Below are positions 63,982-64,000 of a stretch of 64,000 nt of DNA, piece by piece; positions within the stretch are counted from its first letter, which is position 1; each line of letters opens with the position of its first letter. The notes beneath the pieces are model-generated. The model was given only the letters and a program-made list of their open reading frames with translations, was not told where the DNA came from and did not search any database. Source of the stretch: Nocardia seriolae NBRC 15557 (GTDB lineage Bacteria; Actinomycetota; Actinomycetes; Mycobacteriales; Mycobacteriaceae); the NCBI RefSeq assembly GCF_007990715.1, contig NZ_BJWY01000005.1, positions 1 through 64,000 on the forward strand, given 5' to 3'. The position numbers were made by a program, and so were the translations under genes.

Positions 63982-64000
63982 TCCGGGGCGAGGGGTCGTC

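Overview
The window is high-GC DNA with dense bacterial genes, frequent GTG/TTG starts, short start/stop overlaps and codons strongly biased to G/C in third position. The gene set points to a mycolic-acid actinobacterium, most likely Nocardia or a close relative: an EthA-like Baeyer-Villiger monooxygenase, an F420-type luciferase-like oxidoreductase, an actinobacterial ureF-ureG-ureD order, a GabD2-like dehydrogenase, L,D-transpeptidase, RecBCD, and a four-gene-neighbourhood family first described from organisms including Nocardia farcinica. No rRNA, tRNA, CRISPR array or intact insertion sequence was recognised.

Layout. 0-2.1 kb: distal end of a urease operon (ureF, ureG, ureD). 2.1-5.2 kb: serine/amino-acid catabolism (APC permease, then sdaA). 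5.4-7.5 kb: two paralogous secreted glycine-zipper proteins. 7.6-10.5 kb: type II NADH dehydrogenase, a secreted class-A-like serine hydrolase and a small unknown. 10.6-19.6 kb: recC-recB-recD, with a promoter placed for a leaderless recC message. 19.6-21.6 kb: a ribbon-helix-helix protein with tandem operator-like repeats, a small overlapping ORF, and an ethA-like gene. 22-25.6 kb: TetR-cupin operon divergent from an ALDH-SDR-VOC operon across two tandem palindromes. 25.6-27.9 kb: AraC regulator, a truncated amidohydrolase and a secreted SRPBCC-like protein. 28-31.6 kb: an SPFH / zinc-ribbon / membrane-protein trio resembling Bacillus YdjI-YdjG-YdjH. 31.7-34.2 kb: HAD hydrolase, PrmC-related methyltransferase and a secreted DUF218 protein.

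34.4-37 kb holds a FolD homologue that has lost the cyclohydrolase lysine, an L,D-transpeptidase, and an FchA-type methenyl-THF cyclohydrolase. Together these suggest a split one-carbon route. 38.2-43.5 kb is a stressosome/partner-switching cluster (rsbR-rsbS-rsbT-rsbX-rsbU/W plus a STAS antagonist) behind a promoter with sigma-F/sigma-B-type elements. 43.5-50.7 kb: MarR, class I fumarase, VanY-type carboxypeptidase, metallophosphatase, MBL hydrolase and a four-helix membrane protein. 51-52.8 kb: a pyruvate-kinase-like gene broken by one extra G.

52.9-60.6 kb is a three-gene operon of a Wadjet-type (type II-like) SMC anti-plasmid system, jetA-jetB-jetC, with no jetD nuclease beside it. It abuts a scar of two gene fragments (60.7-61.1 kb). 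The window ends with a TetR regulator divergent from a Tat-exported alkylsulfatase. Names rest on recognised motifs and remembered family features; no database search was run.
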